The position numbers and the translations under genes were made by a program. 64,000 nucleotides of DNA from CAZMZW01 sp964571135. Lineage in GTDB: Bacteria > Chloroflexota > Anaerolineae > Anaerolineales > Anaerolineaceae. Positions 55,078-63,944 of this stretch are shown here, piece after piece. The DNA lies in the NCBI GenBank assembly GCA_964571135.1, contig CAZMZW010000001.1, positions 186,001 to 250,000 of the forward strand, read 5' to 3'. The notes beneath the pieces are model-generated. The model was not told the DNA's origin, ran no database searches, and was given only the letters and a program-made list of their open reading frames with translations. The first letter of the stretch is position 1. Every line of letters begins with the position of its first letter.

Positions 55078-56067
55078 ATGGAATCTATGGCACCTATAGC
55101 TCTTATCACAGGAATTTCGGGACAGGATGGCTCATACCTGGCGGAACTATTATTATCGAAAGGTTATGAGATTCATGGGGTCGTCATGCCAAGTGAATTG
55201 GAAAATCCAGATCGCAGCCTTTTGCGCCTTTCTTCAGTAATCAATCAGGTTACATTGCACCCGGCTTCGATCGAGGCATATCCTTCTATGTTTCAGATCG
55301 TCGAACAAATCAAACCAGATGAATGTTATCACTTGGCCGCATCTTCTTATGTATCCTATTCTTTGGATGACGAATTTGCGATATTCAGTACCAATGTGAC
55401 TGGGACCCATTACATACTTTCAGTATTGAAAAGGGCAGCTCCCGACTGCCGTTTTTATTTTGCGGGTTCATCTGAATTATTTGGCCATGCCCAGCACTTC
55501 CCGCAGGATGAGAACACGCCTTTTCATCCGCGTTCAGCTTATGGAATCACTAAAGCGACCGGTTATTTTCTAACGTGTAATTATCGCGATAATTATGGGC
55601 TGTTCGCCTGCAACGGTATTTTATACAATCATGAATCACCCCGTCGAGGGTTTGAATATGTCACCCGAAAAATTGCATTTCATGCAGCTCAAATCAAACT
55701 GGGCCTGGTAAAGGAGCTTCGTCTGGGAAACCTGGAAGCTGTACGGGATTGGGGATTTGCCGGTGAATATGTTGAAGCAATGTGGTTGATGCTCCAACAG
55801 GACCAACCCGGAGATTATGTAATTGCAACTGGTAAAACTCACTCAGTTCGAGAGTTCTGTGAAGCTGCATTTGCTCACCTTGGCATGGACTATCGAAAAT
55901 ATGTTGTTGTTGATGAACGTTTCTATCGGCCAAATGAGACCGTACCCCTTATTGGAAATGCGGCGTATGCCAAATCAGTTTTAGGTTGGCAGCCAAAGGT
56001 TGATTTCAATCAATTGGTTGCAATGATGGTGGATGCAGACCTTGATAGTCTGACCATAAATAAATGA
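55078..56067 (+). CDS. gmd: GDP-mannose 4,6-dehydratase
   Basis: A 329-residue short-chain dehydrogenase/reductase-type enzyme. GISGQDGSYLAELLL is the nucleotide-binding glycine motif. The Gmd hallmarks GSSELFG, YGITKATG (catalytic Y-x3-K) and NHESPRRG are all present. It makes GDP-4-keto-6-deoxy-D-mannose, the precursor of fucose, rhamnose or perosamine in surface glycans. No second enzyme (fucose synthase or reductase) is next to it. It ends the glycan cluster. The ATG at 55087 is also possible. Confidence 0.93.
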   Translation: MESMAPIALITGISGQDGSYLAELLLSKGYEIHGVVMPSELENPDRSLLRLSSVINQVTLHPASIEAYPSMFQIVEQIKPDECYHLAASSYVSYSLDDEFAIFSTNVTGTHYILSVLKRAAPDCRFYFAGSSELFGHAQHFPQDENTPFHPRSAYGITKATGYFLTCNYRDNYGLFACNGILYNHESPRRGFEYVTRKIAFHAAQIKLGLVKELRLGNLEAVRDWGFAGEYVEAMWLMLQQDQPGDYVIATGKTHSVREFCEAAFAHLGMDYRKYVVVDERFYRPNETVPLIGNAAYAKSVLGWQPKVDFNQLVAMMVDADLDSLTINK

Positions 56068-56105
56068 TCTAAATCAATGCTTTTGTAAAATAATATTGCT
56101 CTCCA

Positions 56106-56528
56106 TTGACGGGAGGGTTTCGGAAAATCGATCTGACAACCTACCGGCTCAAAGTGAGCGGATTAGTGGACCACCCTTTGGAACTGAATTTCGAAGAATT
56201 GCGCTGTTTTCCCAAAGTGACAGTGAAAGCCAAAATAGTCTGCCCCGGCTATTTCATTGATGAATCTACCTGGTCGGGAGTCCCAATAGCCACACTGTTG
56301 GAAAAGGCCTCCCTCCAAAAGAAAGCAAATCAAGCTGTTTTAATAGGTGCAGATGGTTATCAAACAACCATTTCATTGATTGATGTTCTAAACGAACACA
56401 ATTTTCTGGCATTTGAAATGATCAATCAACCTTTACCGGTATTGCATGGATTTCCTATCCGGGCTGTTTTTCCGCTATTGGAAAGTTATGCCTGGGTAAA
56501 ATCGTTGGTGGAGATCAATATCCGTTAA
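56106..56528 (+). CDS. Stand-alone molybdopterin-binding oxidoreductase domain
   Basis: A 140-residue protein resembling the core of the sulfite-oxidase-type molybdopterin-binding domain. TTYRLKVSGLVDHPLELNFEELR is the usual lead-in; IVCPGYFIDESTWSGVPIATLL contains the Cys that would ligate molybdenum and the WxGV motif; the end has a FPIRAVFP segment (usually PxRxVVP). Intact enzymes are much longer, so this is a short stand-alone form or a truncated one. The start is a TTG (56106); no ATG is available in frame. Confidence 0.7.
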   Translation: MTGGFRKIDLTTYRLKVSGLVDHPLELNFEELRCFPKVTVKAKIVCPGYFIDESTWSGVPIATLLEKASLQKKANQAVLIGADGYQTTISLIDVLNEHNFLAFEMINQPLPVLHGFPIRAVFPLLESYAWVKSLVEINIR

Positions 56529-56989
56529 CATTGAATACCTGCGATGGATATTTCTTTTATTTAAGAATCATAAATTTCTCAGATATTTAGGTATTTTTTC
56601 GTTTATGATCAAATCAAGAAAGTTTTATTTTGAATACATTCATCTCTTGACTTGCGCCATTATATAATGTAACATCACTAAAGTTAATTTTGATTCGGTA
56701 TGATGATCGACAAGCAGAAAGGTTTTTCTCTGGAATCATTACCTGATGAAAAAAAATTCTTTGTTTGCTAATGAACCACCAAACCGTTTGATTGATTTTC
56801 TCAATTCCCTCATTCCCTTCTATAAAATATATCGCTGGCATGCGGTCTGGCGTGCCTAATCCATAAGCCTTCCCGGGTAGTTTGCATTTAACTTGGGATG
56901 GTTTATTTCACCCTCTTGGATTCTGGACGGACCCAAGGATTTCTTTCAATTAATTTATTTGTATAGTTTGAAAACTTAGAGAGGTAAAC
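56529..56989. other. Intergenic region before the nucleoside cluster
   Basis: This gap of about 460 bases has no convincing gene. A 75-codon minus-strand frame (56614-56841) has no ribosome-binding site and no recognisable similarity. The promoter of the nucleoside operon is probably in the last 60 bases, but only weak hexamers were seen (TATAGT at about 56963). Confidence 0.35.
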
Positions 56990-57751
56990 ATGTCAGGACA
57001 ATCGATACATACAGAGAAGCAGCACCACATAGATATGAAAGAAGGGGATATAGCGCCGACAGTGCTGATCCCGGGCGATCCAGGTCGGGTGAAAGTATTT
57101 GCCGAGTTAATGGATGAAGCGCACAAAGTAGCAGAGAAGCGGGAATACATCACCTATACCGGCAAGAAAGACGGGGTGGCGATCAGCTGCACCAGCACAG
57201 GGCTGGGCTGTCCGCCGACGGCGATCGGGGTGGAGGAATTGATCCGGATCGGGGCGAAGAACATCATTCGGATTGGGACATGCGGGGCACTCCAGCCATA
57301 TTTGAAACCAGGGCACATGATCATTGCGACAGGAGCGGTGAGGGGTGAGCACACGAGTGAGGAGTTTATTTCGATGGAGTATCCGGCGGTGGCAGATTAT
57401 CGGGTGGTGCGGGCATTGGTGGATGGATGTGAGAAGCTGGGCATCCCCTATCACCTGGGGATTATCCGCACCCATGACGCTTATTACATGGAATCACCAC
57501 AAGCGATAGGTGATTATATGAAACGCATCCAACCCTGGATGGATATGGGCGTTCTTGCTCTGGAGAACGAATCATCCACCCTGTTTGTCATCAGCGGGAT
57601 GCATGGAATACGGGCAGGCACTATTTTGACAAGTGGAAACCCAATTTACACTCCCAATGCCGATGACTGCGATTGGGATAGCCATATTCGCAAGATGGTT
57701 CAGGCTGCCATAGAAGCGGCGAAATTATTGAGTGAACGCGGGCTGGCATAG
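56990..57751 (+). CDS. Nucleoside phosphorylase A1 (uridine/purine type)
   Basis: A 253-residue trimer/hexamer-type nucleoside phosphorylase (NP-I family). IPGDPGRVK (27-35) is the phosphate-binding loop, GTCGALQ (about 98-104) and ENESSTLFV (about 196-204) line the base and ribose site. It splits nucleosides with phosphate to a base and ribose-1-phosphate. The closest well-known type is uridine phosphorylase, but purine specificity is possible. GAGAGG precedes the ATG. Identical twin: the A2 gene at 59845. Confidence 0.92.
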   Translation: MSGQSIHTEKQHHIDMKEGDIAPTVLIPGDPGRVKVFAELMDEAHKVAEKREYITYTGKKDGVAISCTSTGLGCPPTAIGVEELIRIGAKNIIRIGTCGALQPYLKPGHMIIATGAVRGEHTSEEFISMEYPAVADYRVVRALVDGCEKLGIPYHLGIIRTHDAYYMESPQAIGDYMKRIQPWMDMGVLALENESSTLFVISGMHGIRAGTILTSGNPIYTPNADDCDWDSHIRKMVQAAIEAAKLLSERGLA

Positions 57752-57773
57752 AGAAGGGAACAGGAGAAAAACA

Positions 57774-58517
57774 ATGGAAAAGCAGCATCATATACAATTA
57801 TTACCGGGGGATGTGGGAGAGACTGTATTTTTGCCGGGGGACGTAAGCCGGGCAAAGATAATTGCAGACCATTTTGACAAAGCAGAGTTAGTTGCCCATG
57901 CGCGGCAATATATCACTTATACCGGCACGTATAAAGGGGTAAAAGTCAGTGTCACTTCGACTGGGATTGGATGCCCGGCAGTGGCTATTGCCGTGGAAGA
58001 ATTGATTAAAATTGGTGCAAAAAACCTGATCAGAATTGGAACGGGGGGCATGATCCAGACCTGGTTACCTGTACCCGCGATCATGGTCATAACCGCAGCC
58101 GTTCGCGGGGATGGCACATCCCGGGAATACTTCCCGCTGGAATACCCGGCAGTGGGTGATTTTTTCGTACTGGAAGCACTCGTAAAAGCCGCCAATGAGC
58201 GCGAAGCCAATCCGCACGTGGGCATCATCCGCGCACATGATTCTTTCTATGCTGAATCAAAATTGGCCGCCATCGATTACCTGGAGAAAGATAAACCCTG
58301 GATTGATTCCCATGTGCTTTCTGTGGAAAATGAATCCTCCACTCTTTTCACCCTAAGTACTGTGCGCAAGTGCCGGGCTGGCACCATTTTGGTACCGGTG
58401 GGTCACCATCTATTACCGGATGAGGAAATCCCGGATGAGGAGTTCGTCAAGGCGATCGATTTGATCACTTTGATTTCTCTGGATGCAGCTGTCACACTGG
58501 ACAGTCTAAAAATATAA
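57774..58517 (+). CDS. Nucleoside phosphorylase B1
   Basis: A 247-residue paralogue of A1 with LPGDVSRAK in the phosphate loop and ENESSTLFT near the ribose site. The chosen ATG (57774) has AGGAG eight bases upstream. The first half (to about residue 127) is identical at the DNA level to the start of B2 (60629), whereas the second half is a clearly different paralogous sequence; the switch falls after base 58153. Two paralogues in an operon may form hetero-oligomers or act on different nucleosides. Confidence 0.9.
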   Translation: MEKQHHIQLLPGDVGETVFLPGDVSRAKIIADHFDKAELVAHARQYITYTGTYKGVKVSVTSTGIGCPAVAIAVEELIKIGAKNLIRIGTGGMIQTWLPVPAIMVITAAVRGDGTSREYFPLEYPAVGDFFVLEALVKAANEREANPHVGIIRAHDSFYAESKLAAIDYLEKDKPWIDSHVLSVENESSTLFTLSTVRKCRAGTILVPVGHHLLPDEEIPDEEFVKAIDLITLISLDAAVTLDSLKI

Positions 58518-58545
58518 TCAGATTTATTAACCATCGGGCAAAATA

Positions 58546-59829
58546 ATGTCAGACACATACAACCGCCAGATTGAAAAGAACTATAAGTGGAACTTTTTCT
58601 GGTTTACGGTTGATAATATGATGTTTTTCTTCATATTTATGGGGTTATCACCATACACGGTTTTGCCCTTCTACCTCAAACATTTTACCAATTCAAATAT
58701 TCTGATCGCCATGATCCCTGCAATCCACATTCTGGGTAATTCACTGCCGCAAATCTTCATGGCGCGTTTGCTTAAAAAAACTGATGAGAGAAAAAAATAT
58801 CTCTTTTTAATTGCCTCTATCCAGCGCTTTGGGATTTTTGGTATGCTGCTCCTGGTCATATTACAACCAATCCTGGGTATTTCCAGTACCATTACTGTCA
58901 TTTTCTTTTTTGTGACATTGGGGGTCCAGACAATTGCAAGTGGTTTCTACATCCCAACCTGGCTCGATTTTTTTGGAAGATCCATCCCGACCCGCCGGGG
59001 GTTGCTCTTTGGAGTCTCTAATTTTTTTGGAGGTTTAATGGGATTGGGGATTGGCTGGCTGCTTTCCTTTTTATTGGACAGGTTCCCTTTTTACCAGGCG
59101 ATGCCCTGGATTGTAGGTATTTCTTTCGCAGCCTCCATGGTATCACTTTTGGCGATATGGTTATGGAAAGAAACACTGCCTCCCAAACATGTTACTAAAG
59201 CGGCCCAGCAGGTCAGCAGCCGTAAAACCATTCTGGCTGACAGCAACTTTATAAAATTTCTGGTCTGGCGGGGAATGATGGTCATGCTGGATATTGCCAC
59301 ACCATTCTATGCCCTTTCCGCCCTAGAACGGTTAAAACTGGCTGATTCCCAGATTGGGGTTTTCACTGTATTACTATCCTTATCAGAGACGGTATTAAAT
59401 CCCCTATGGGGTTGGCTGGGTGATCATAAGGGATTCTTTAACATTGTGCTTATTTCAGCAGCTGCTGGTTCGTTGGCTGCCATCCTGGCTGCAACGGCAC
59501 CAAGTCTGTTTGTCTATTACCTGATATTCCTGCTTGCTGGAGTAATGATCAGCGGCTTGCAGATATCCAATTTCAATATAATATTCGAATTCAGTCCAGT
59601 CAATCTGGTGCCCATGTATACGGCAGTCAGCCAGGTAGCGCTTACACCCTTGTCCGGAGTGATTCCTGTTCTGGGGGGTCTCTTAGCGGACAAACTCGGC
59701 TACCTATCCGATTTCTGGTTAGCCGGAGTTGTGGGTGTAATCAGTCTTACCGGTTTGTGGATAGGGGTAAAAAACCCAAAGAAAATTAAACCATTAAATC
59801 TAAATAAATCTAAAAAACCATTGGCGTAA
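58546..59829 (+). CDS. MFS transporter, putative nucleoside or base carrier
   Basis: A 427-residue membrane protein with about twelve segments. The loop between helices 2 and 3 has FMARLLKKTDERKKYLF, like the MFS motif with DR-K, and GDHKGFFNIV marks the corresponding loop in the second half. The family is the Bcr/MFS-1 type; substrate not certain. It is embedded between two phosphorylase gene pairs, which suggests a purine/pyrimidine or sugar-phosphate-related substrate, an inference from position only. Confidence 0.85.
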   Translation: MSDTYNRQIEKNYKWNFFWFTVDNMMFFFIFMGLSPYTVLPFYLKHFTNSNILIAMIPAIHILGNSLPQIFMARLLKKTDERKKYLFLIASIQRFGIFGMLLLVILQPILGISSTITVIFFFVTLGVQTIASGFYIPTWLDFFGRSIPTRRGLLFGVSNFFGGLMGLGIGWLLSFLLDRFPFYQAMPWIVGISFAASMVSLLAIWLWKETLPPKHVTKAAQQVSSRKTILADSNFIKFLVWRGMMVMLDIATPFYALSALERLKLADSQIGVFTVLLSLSETVLNPLWGWLGDHKGFFNIVLISAAAGSLAAILAATAPSLFVYYLIFLLAGVMISGLQISNFNIIFEFSPVNLVPMYTAVSQVALTPLSGVIPVLGGLLADKLGYLSDFWLAGVVGVISLTGLWIGVKNPKKIKPLNLNKSKKPLA

Positions 59830-59844
59830 AAAACAGGAGCGGAC

Positions 59845-60606
59845 ATGTCAGGACAATCGATATATGCAGAGAAGCAGCACCATATAGATATGAAGGAAGG
59901 GGATATAGCGCCGACAGTACTGATCCCGGGCGATCCAGGTCGGGTGAAAGTATTTGCCGAGTTAATGGATGAAGCGCACAAAGTAGCAGAGAAGCGGGAA
60001 TACATCACCTATACCGGCAAGAAAGACGGGGTGGCGATCAGCTGCACCAGCACAGGGCTGGGCTGTCCGCCGACGGCGATCGGGGTGGAGGAATTGATCC
60101 GGATCGGGGCGAAGAACATCATTCGGATTGGGACATGCGGGGCACTCCAGCCATATTTGAAACCAGGGCACATGATCATTGCGACAGGAGCGGTGAGGGG
60201 TGAGCACACGAGTGAGGAGTTTATTTCGATGGAGTATCCGGCGGTGGCAGATTATCGGGTGGTGCGGGCATTGGTGGATGGATGTGAGAAGCTGGGCATC
60301 CCCTATCACCTGGGGATTATCCGCACCCATGACGCTTATTACATGGAATCACCACAAGCGATAGGTGATTATATGAAACGCATCCAACCCTGGATGGATA
60401 TGGGCGTTCTTGCTCTGGAGAACGAATCATCCACCCTGTTTGTCATCAGCGGGATGCATGGAATACGGGCAGGCACTATTTTGACAAGTGGAAACCCAAT
60501 TTACACTCCCAATGCCGATGACTGCGATTGGGATAGCCATATTCGCAAGATGGTTCAGGCTGCCATAGAAGCGGCGAAATTATTGAGTGAACGCGGGCTG
60601 GCATAG
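59845..60606 (+). CDS. Nucleoside phosphorylase A2
   Basis: A 253-residue protein identical to A1 except for two residues near the N-terminus (SIYAEKQ here, SIHTEKQ in A1). All active-site motifs listed for A1 are kept. From the base after position 59919 the DNA is identical to A1 to the end of the gene. AGGAGC precedes the ATG. The perfect identity points to a very recent duplication or gene conversion. Confidence 0.92.
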   Translation: MSGQSIYAEKQHHIDMKEGDIAPTVLIPGDPGRVKVFAELMDEAHKVAEKREYITYTGKKDGVAISCTSTGLGCPPTAIGVEELIRIGAKNIIRIGTCGALQPYLKPGHMIIATGAVRGEHTSEEFISMEYPAVADYRVVRALVDGCEKLGIPYHLGIIRTHDAYYMESPQAIGDYMKRIQPWMDMGVLALENESSTLFVISGMHGIRAGTILTSGNPIYTPNADDCDWDSHIRKMVQAAIEAAKLLSERGLA

Positions 60607-60628
60607 AGAAGGGAACAGGAGAAAAACA

Positions 60629-61381
60629 ATGGAAAAGCAGCATCATATACAATTATTACCGGGGGATGTGGGAGAGACTGTATTTTTGCCGGGGGACGTA
60701 AGCCGGGCAAAGATAATTGCAGACCATTTTGACAAAGCAGAGTTAGTTGCCCATGCGCGGCAATATATCACTTATACCGGCACGTATAAAGGGGTAAAAG
60801 TCAGTGTCACTTCGACTGGGATTGGATGCCCGGCAGTGGCTATTGCCGTGGAAGAATTGATTAAAATTGGTGCAAAAAACCTGATCAGAATTGGAACGGG
60901 GGGCATGATCCAGACCTGGTTACCTGTACCCGCGATCATGGTCATAACCGCAGCCGTTCGCGGGGATGGCACATCCCGGGAATACTTCCCGCTGGAATAC
61001 CCGGCAGTTTCTGATTTTCATACCGTTGAATGTTTAATGAAATCTGCTGAAGAACGCGGAATTAAAGTCTTTGCTGGTTTGGAACGCTGTCATGATGCGT
61101 TCTATGCCGAATCAGTATTTGCGGATATTGATTATCTTGCCAGGGGTAAACCCTGGATGGACGCTGGCGTACTGATCACTTCAAATGAATCCGGAACACT
61201 ATTGCCATTGGCGATGGTTCGTGGAGTAAGGGCAGCGACGGTGCTGTGCTCTGCTGGCAGCCACCAGCGCCCGGACCTGGTGGCCACACCCGAACAAATG
61301 ACCCAGGCAATTTCTGATGCAATTGTCATTTCTTTGGATACGGCTGTAAAATTACATCATATGGATCATGGTAAAAAATAG
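60629..61381 (+). CDS. Nucleoside phosphorylase B2
   Basis: A 250-residue nucleoside phosphorylase. The N-terminal half is identical to B1; the C-terminal half (from about residue 127, DNA after 61008) is a different paralogue that ends with SAGSHQRPD and a His-rich tail. The gene is thus either a mosaic or one of two old paralogues whose first half was converted. Phosphate loop and NESGTLL motifs are present. It sits ten bases before the amidohydrolase gene. Confidence 0.9.
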   Translation: MEKQHHIQLLPGDVGETVFLPGDVSRAKIIADHFDKAELVAHARQYITYTGTYKGVKVSVTSTGIGCPAVAIAVEELIKIGAKNLIRIGTGGMIQTWLPVPAIMVITAAVRGDGTSREYFPLEYPAVSDFHTVECLMKSAEERGIKVFAGLERCHDAFYAESVFADIDYLARGKPWMDAGVLITSNESGTLLPLAMVRGVRAATVLCSAGSHQRPDLVATPEQMTQAISDAIVISLDTAVKLHHMDHGKK

Positions 61382-61390
61382 GACCCTTCC

Positions 61391-62710
61391 ATGAAAACAC
61401 TGATTAAGAACGGAATTTTCTTCCACCTGCCGGATTATGCGGTCAAGCCAATTAATTTATTAGTGAATGGGACGTATATTGAGCAGGTCAGCGAAAAGGA
61501 AATTATTCCCCCATCTGATGCGAAAATAATTGATCTGAAGGGCAAGTTGATTCTGCCAGGTTTATTGGATTGCCACACCCACCTGGTGCAGTCCTTTGGA
61601 AGAGGGATCTATGATAATCTGCACCTGACCCAGTGGCTGACGACCATGATCTATAACTTTGACCTGACCGAGGAAGAGGTTTATTTGGCCACGCAATTGG
61701 GCTGTATTGAAGTCATTCGCTCTGGTACTTCCACAGTGGCTGAAATGGCAACCGCCGGTCCTTTTGGTGAGATTTGCATTCAGGCGATTGCCGATAGTGG
61801 TCTACGAGCGGATGTCTGTTCGGCTTATGGCGATTTCCAGGAAGGAGATGGTCCGCCACCGGATCAAAATGCTTCGCAAGTGTTGGAAGAGATGCGTAAG
61901 CTTTATAAAAAATGGCACAATTCCTATGACGGACGTATCACTGTCAGGGTCAGTCCGGTGGGTCTGCCAGCTTGCACAGAAGAATTGATGAGGGGGTCGC
62001 GCGACCTGGCTAATGAACTTGGGGTGGGCATTCATACTCATTGCTGCGAGGGCGAAACAGAGACCGCCAACTCGTATGACCGTTTCAATTGCAGTGAAGT
62101 GGAAGCGCTGGAGCGTTTTGGCTTACTGGGTCCGGACTGCCAGCTGGTGCATGATATCTGGCTGACCGAGCATGATATCGAATTGATCGCTGAATATAAA
62201 TCCAGTGTTGTTACATGCCCTTCTACAAATACAAAAATCACCGACGGAATGCCGCCCATGCCTGCTCTTTATAAAAAGGGTGTCAATATTGCCATTGGCT
62301 GTGATGGTGAATCCAGCAGCGGCACTTACGATATTTTGCAGGAAGCCCGCCTGGTGGCATTACTGGGCAAGGTTAGCACGAAGGAAGCCGATATGTTCCC
62401 TGCAGAGGTTGTTTTTGAGATGCTAACCAGGAACGGGAAAAGATCAATCGGCTTTGATACACCAGTGGGAGAACTTAAGGCAGGTTTCAAAGCGGATTTT
62501 GCCGTCATTGATTACCCGGCGCCGCATCTGATTGATGAACGCAGATTGATGTCCAATCTGATCTATTCAGCAACAGCTGGTGATGTAACGGCGACCTTTG
62601 TGGATGGCGAACCATTGATGTGGGACCGAAAATTAACTAAAATTGATGAAGACATGGTGCTCAATCAAATACTTGAGGTCATGCGAAAAGCAAAGCAGAT
62701 TGTTCCTTAA
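61391..62710 (+). CDS. Amidohydrolase, MTA/SAH deaminase-like
   Basis: A 439-residue TIM-barrel amidohydrolase of the ATZ/TRZ-SsnA group. Metal and catalytic residues visible are H62 and H64 (DCHTH), H217 (IHTHCCEGETE), H254 (LVHDIWLT) and D305 (GCDGESSSG). The family deaminates 5'-methylthioadenosine, S-adenosylhomocysteine, guanine or cytosine-like bases. Adjacent nucleoside phosphorylases suggest a purine or pyrimidine nucleoside. AGGA lies seven bases before the ATG. Confidence 0.9.
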   Translation: MKTLIKNGIFFHLPDYAVKPINLLVNGTYIEQVSEKEIIPPSDAKIIDLKGKLILPGLLDCHTHLVQSFGRGIYDNLHLTQWLTTMIYNFDLTEEEVYLATQLGCIEVIRSGTSTVAEMATAGPFGEICIQAIADSGLRADVCSAYGDFQEGDGPPPDQNASQVLEEMRKLYKKWHNSYDGRITVRVSPVGLPACTEELMRGSRDLANELGVGIHTHCCEGETETANSYDRFNCSEVEALERFGLLGPDCQLVHDIWLTEHDIELIAEYKSSVVTCPSTNTKITDGMPPMPALYKKGVNIAIGCDGESSSGTYDILQEARLVALLGKVSTKEADMFPAEVVFEMLTRNGKRSIGFDTPVGELKAGFKADFAVIDYPAPHLIDERRLMSNLIYSATAGDVTATFVDGEPLMWDRKLTKIDEDMVLNQILEVMRKAKQIVP

Positions 62711-62829
62711 AAAAATGAAGGAATTGAAAATGGAAATCTTAGTAGGAGGAGGTGGTAGCTATAAGAGGTTTGTAGGTGGTTCAAGAGTAATGAGTGTACC
62801 AACTTAAACAAATACGAAGGAGAAATGAA

Positions 62830-63864
62830 ATGAAAAAAAGTGGTTTATTTATGGCAGTATGTATTGTTGTTGCCATGGCACTGAGCGCCTGCGCTCCTGC
62901 AGCCGCGCCTGCTGCAAAAAGTGGTTTTAAAGCAGCGATGATAACTGACCTCGGCGGTCTAGCCGCCAGTCCGGATACGAAGGGTTTCTCCGATCTGTGC
63001 TGGGATGCTCTTCAGAAGGCCAAGACCGATTTAGGCATTGAGGTCACCCTGCTCGAATCCAAAGAATTGGCAGATCTCGAACCCAACCTGACCAAGATGG
63101 CTTCCGAAGGCTACAACTATGTGGTTGGCTGCGGCTTTTTGTTCACTGATGCGATGACCGCAGTTGCGCCAAAATTCCCGAATGTCAAATTTGGTATCGT
63201 TGACAGCTTCGTGGATGCTCCCAATGTACAATCCCTGACATTTGCTGCAAACGAAGGCTCCTTCCTGGTTGGCGCCGTTGCAGCTGGAATGAGCAAGACC
63301 GGCACCATCGGTTTCGTCGGCGGCATGGAAATTCCCCTGATCAAAGCGTTTGAAGTTGGATATGATGCCGGTGCCAAATCGGTCAATCCCAATATCAAGA
63401 TCCTGTCCGGTTATACCGGCAACTTCAGCGATGTTGCCAAGGGCAAGGAAGTCACTTTAACCCAGTATTCACAGGGTGCGGATGTTGTTTATGCAGCTGC
63501 AGGTGCCTGCGGTTTGGGTACTTTTGAAGCCGCCAAGGAAAAGGGTTTATGGGCAATTGGTGTTGACACCGACCAGGATGCGTATGCCAAGGGTAGTGTG
63601 GTGACCTCCATGCTGAAGCATGTGGAAGTGGGTGTCTATAATTCACTTAAATCCGCATTTGACGGCACCTTTAAAGGTGGGCTAGTAAATAGTGACCTGA
63701 AAATTGGTGGTGTTGGTATCAGCGAAATGAAGTACACCAAGGATAAAGTCCCTGCCGATCTATTGGCCAAGGTGACCAAATTATCCGATATGATAAAAGC
63801 TGGCACCATTAAGGTACCATCAACTCAGGCTGAGTTGGATGCATTTGTTCTGCCAACAATGTAA
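62830..63864 (+). CDS. BMP-family nucleoside-binding lipoprotein (PnrA-like)
   Basis: A 344-residue exported lipoprotein: signal peptide with lipobox LSAC (C21). The BMP/PnrA domain follows (about 35-335; AAMITDLGGLAASPDTKGFSD near the start, NVKFGIVDSFVDA in the middle, and GFVGGMEIPLIKAFEVGYDAG). Relatives are purine-nucleoside receptors of ABC importers. AAGGAG precedes the ATG at 62830. The position just before the ATPase gene, after phosphorylases and deaminase, strongly suggests nucleoside uptake. Confidence 0.93.
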   Translation: MKKSGLFMAVCIVVAMALSACAPAAAPAAKSGFKAAMITDLGGLAASPDTKGFSDLCWDALQKAKTDLGIEVTLLESKELADLEPNLTKMASEGYNYVVGCGFLFTDAMTAVAPKFPNVKFGIVDSFVDAPNVQSLTFAANEGSFLVGAVAAGMSKTGTIGFVGGMEIPLIKAFEVGYDAGAKSVNPNIKILSGYTGNFSDVAKGKEVTLTQYSQGADVVYAAAGACGLGTFEAAKEKGLWAIGVDTDQDAYAKGSVVTSMLKHVEVGVYNSLKSAFDGTFKGGLVNSDLKIGGVGISEMKYTKDKVPADLLAKVTKLSDMIKAGTIKVPSTQAELDAFVLPTM

Positions 63865-63890
63865 TTAAATTAAAACTGTAAATTTGTATA

Positions 63891-63923
63891 ATTGGCAGAT
63901 GAGACCGGTTCTCATCTGCCAAT
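63891..63923 (+). terminator. Hairpin between the binding-protein and ATPase genes
   Basis: A perfect 14-bp inverted repeat (63891-63904 with 63910-63923, loop CCGGT) with only a short T run after it. It probably protects the upstream mRNA end or attenuates transcription, raising binding protein over ATPase levels, as in many ABC operons. Confidence 0.7.
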
Positions 63924-63944
63924 TTCAACTAGCAAGGAGTGATT

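Noticed and set aside
56614..56841. 75-residue minus-strand frame
   Set aside because: No ribosome-binding site and no family resemblance; probably chance in AT-rich DNA.
62715..62807. 30-codon frame between the amidohydrolase and BMP genes
   Set aside because: Gly-rich chance peptide without a convincing ribosome-binding site; it overlaps the leader of the BMP gene.
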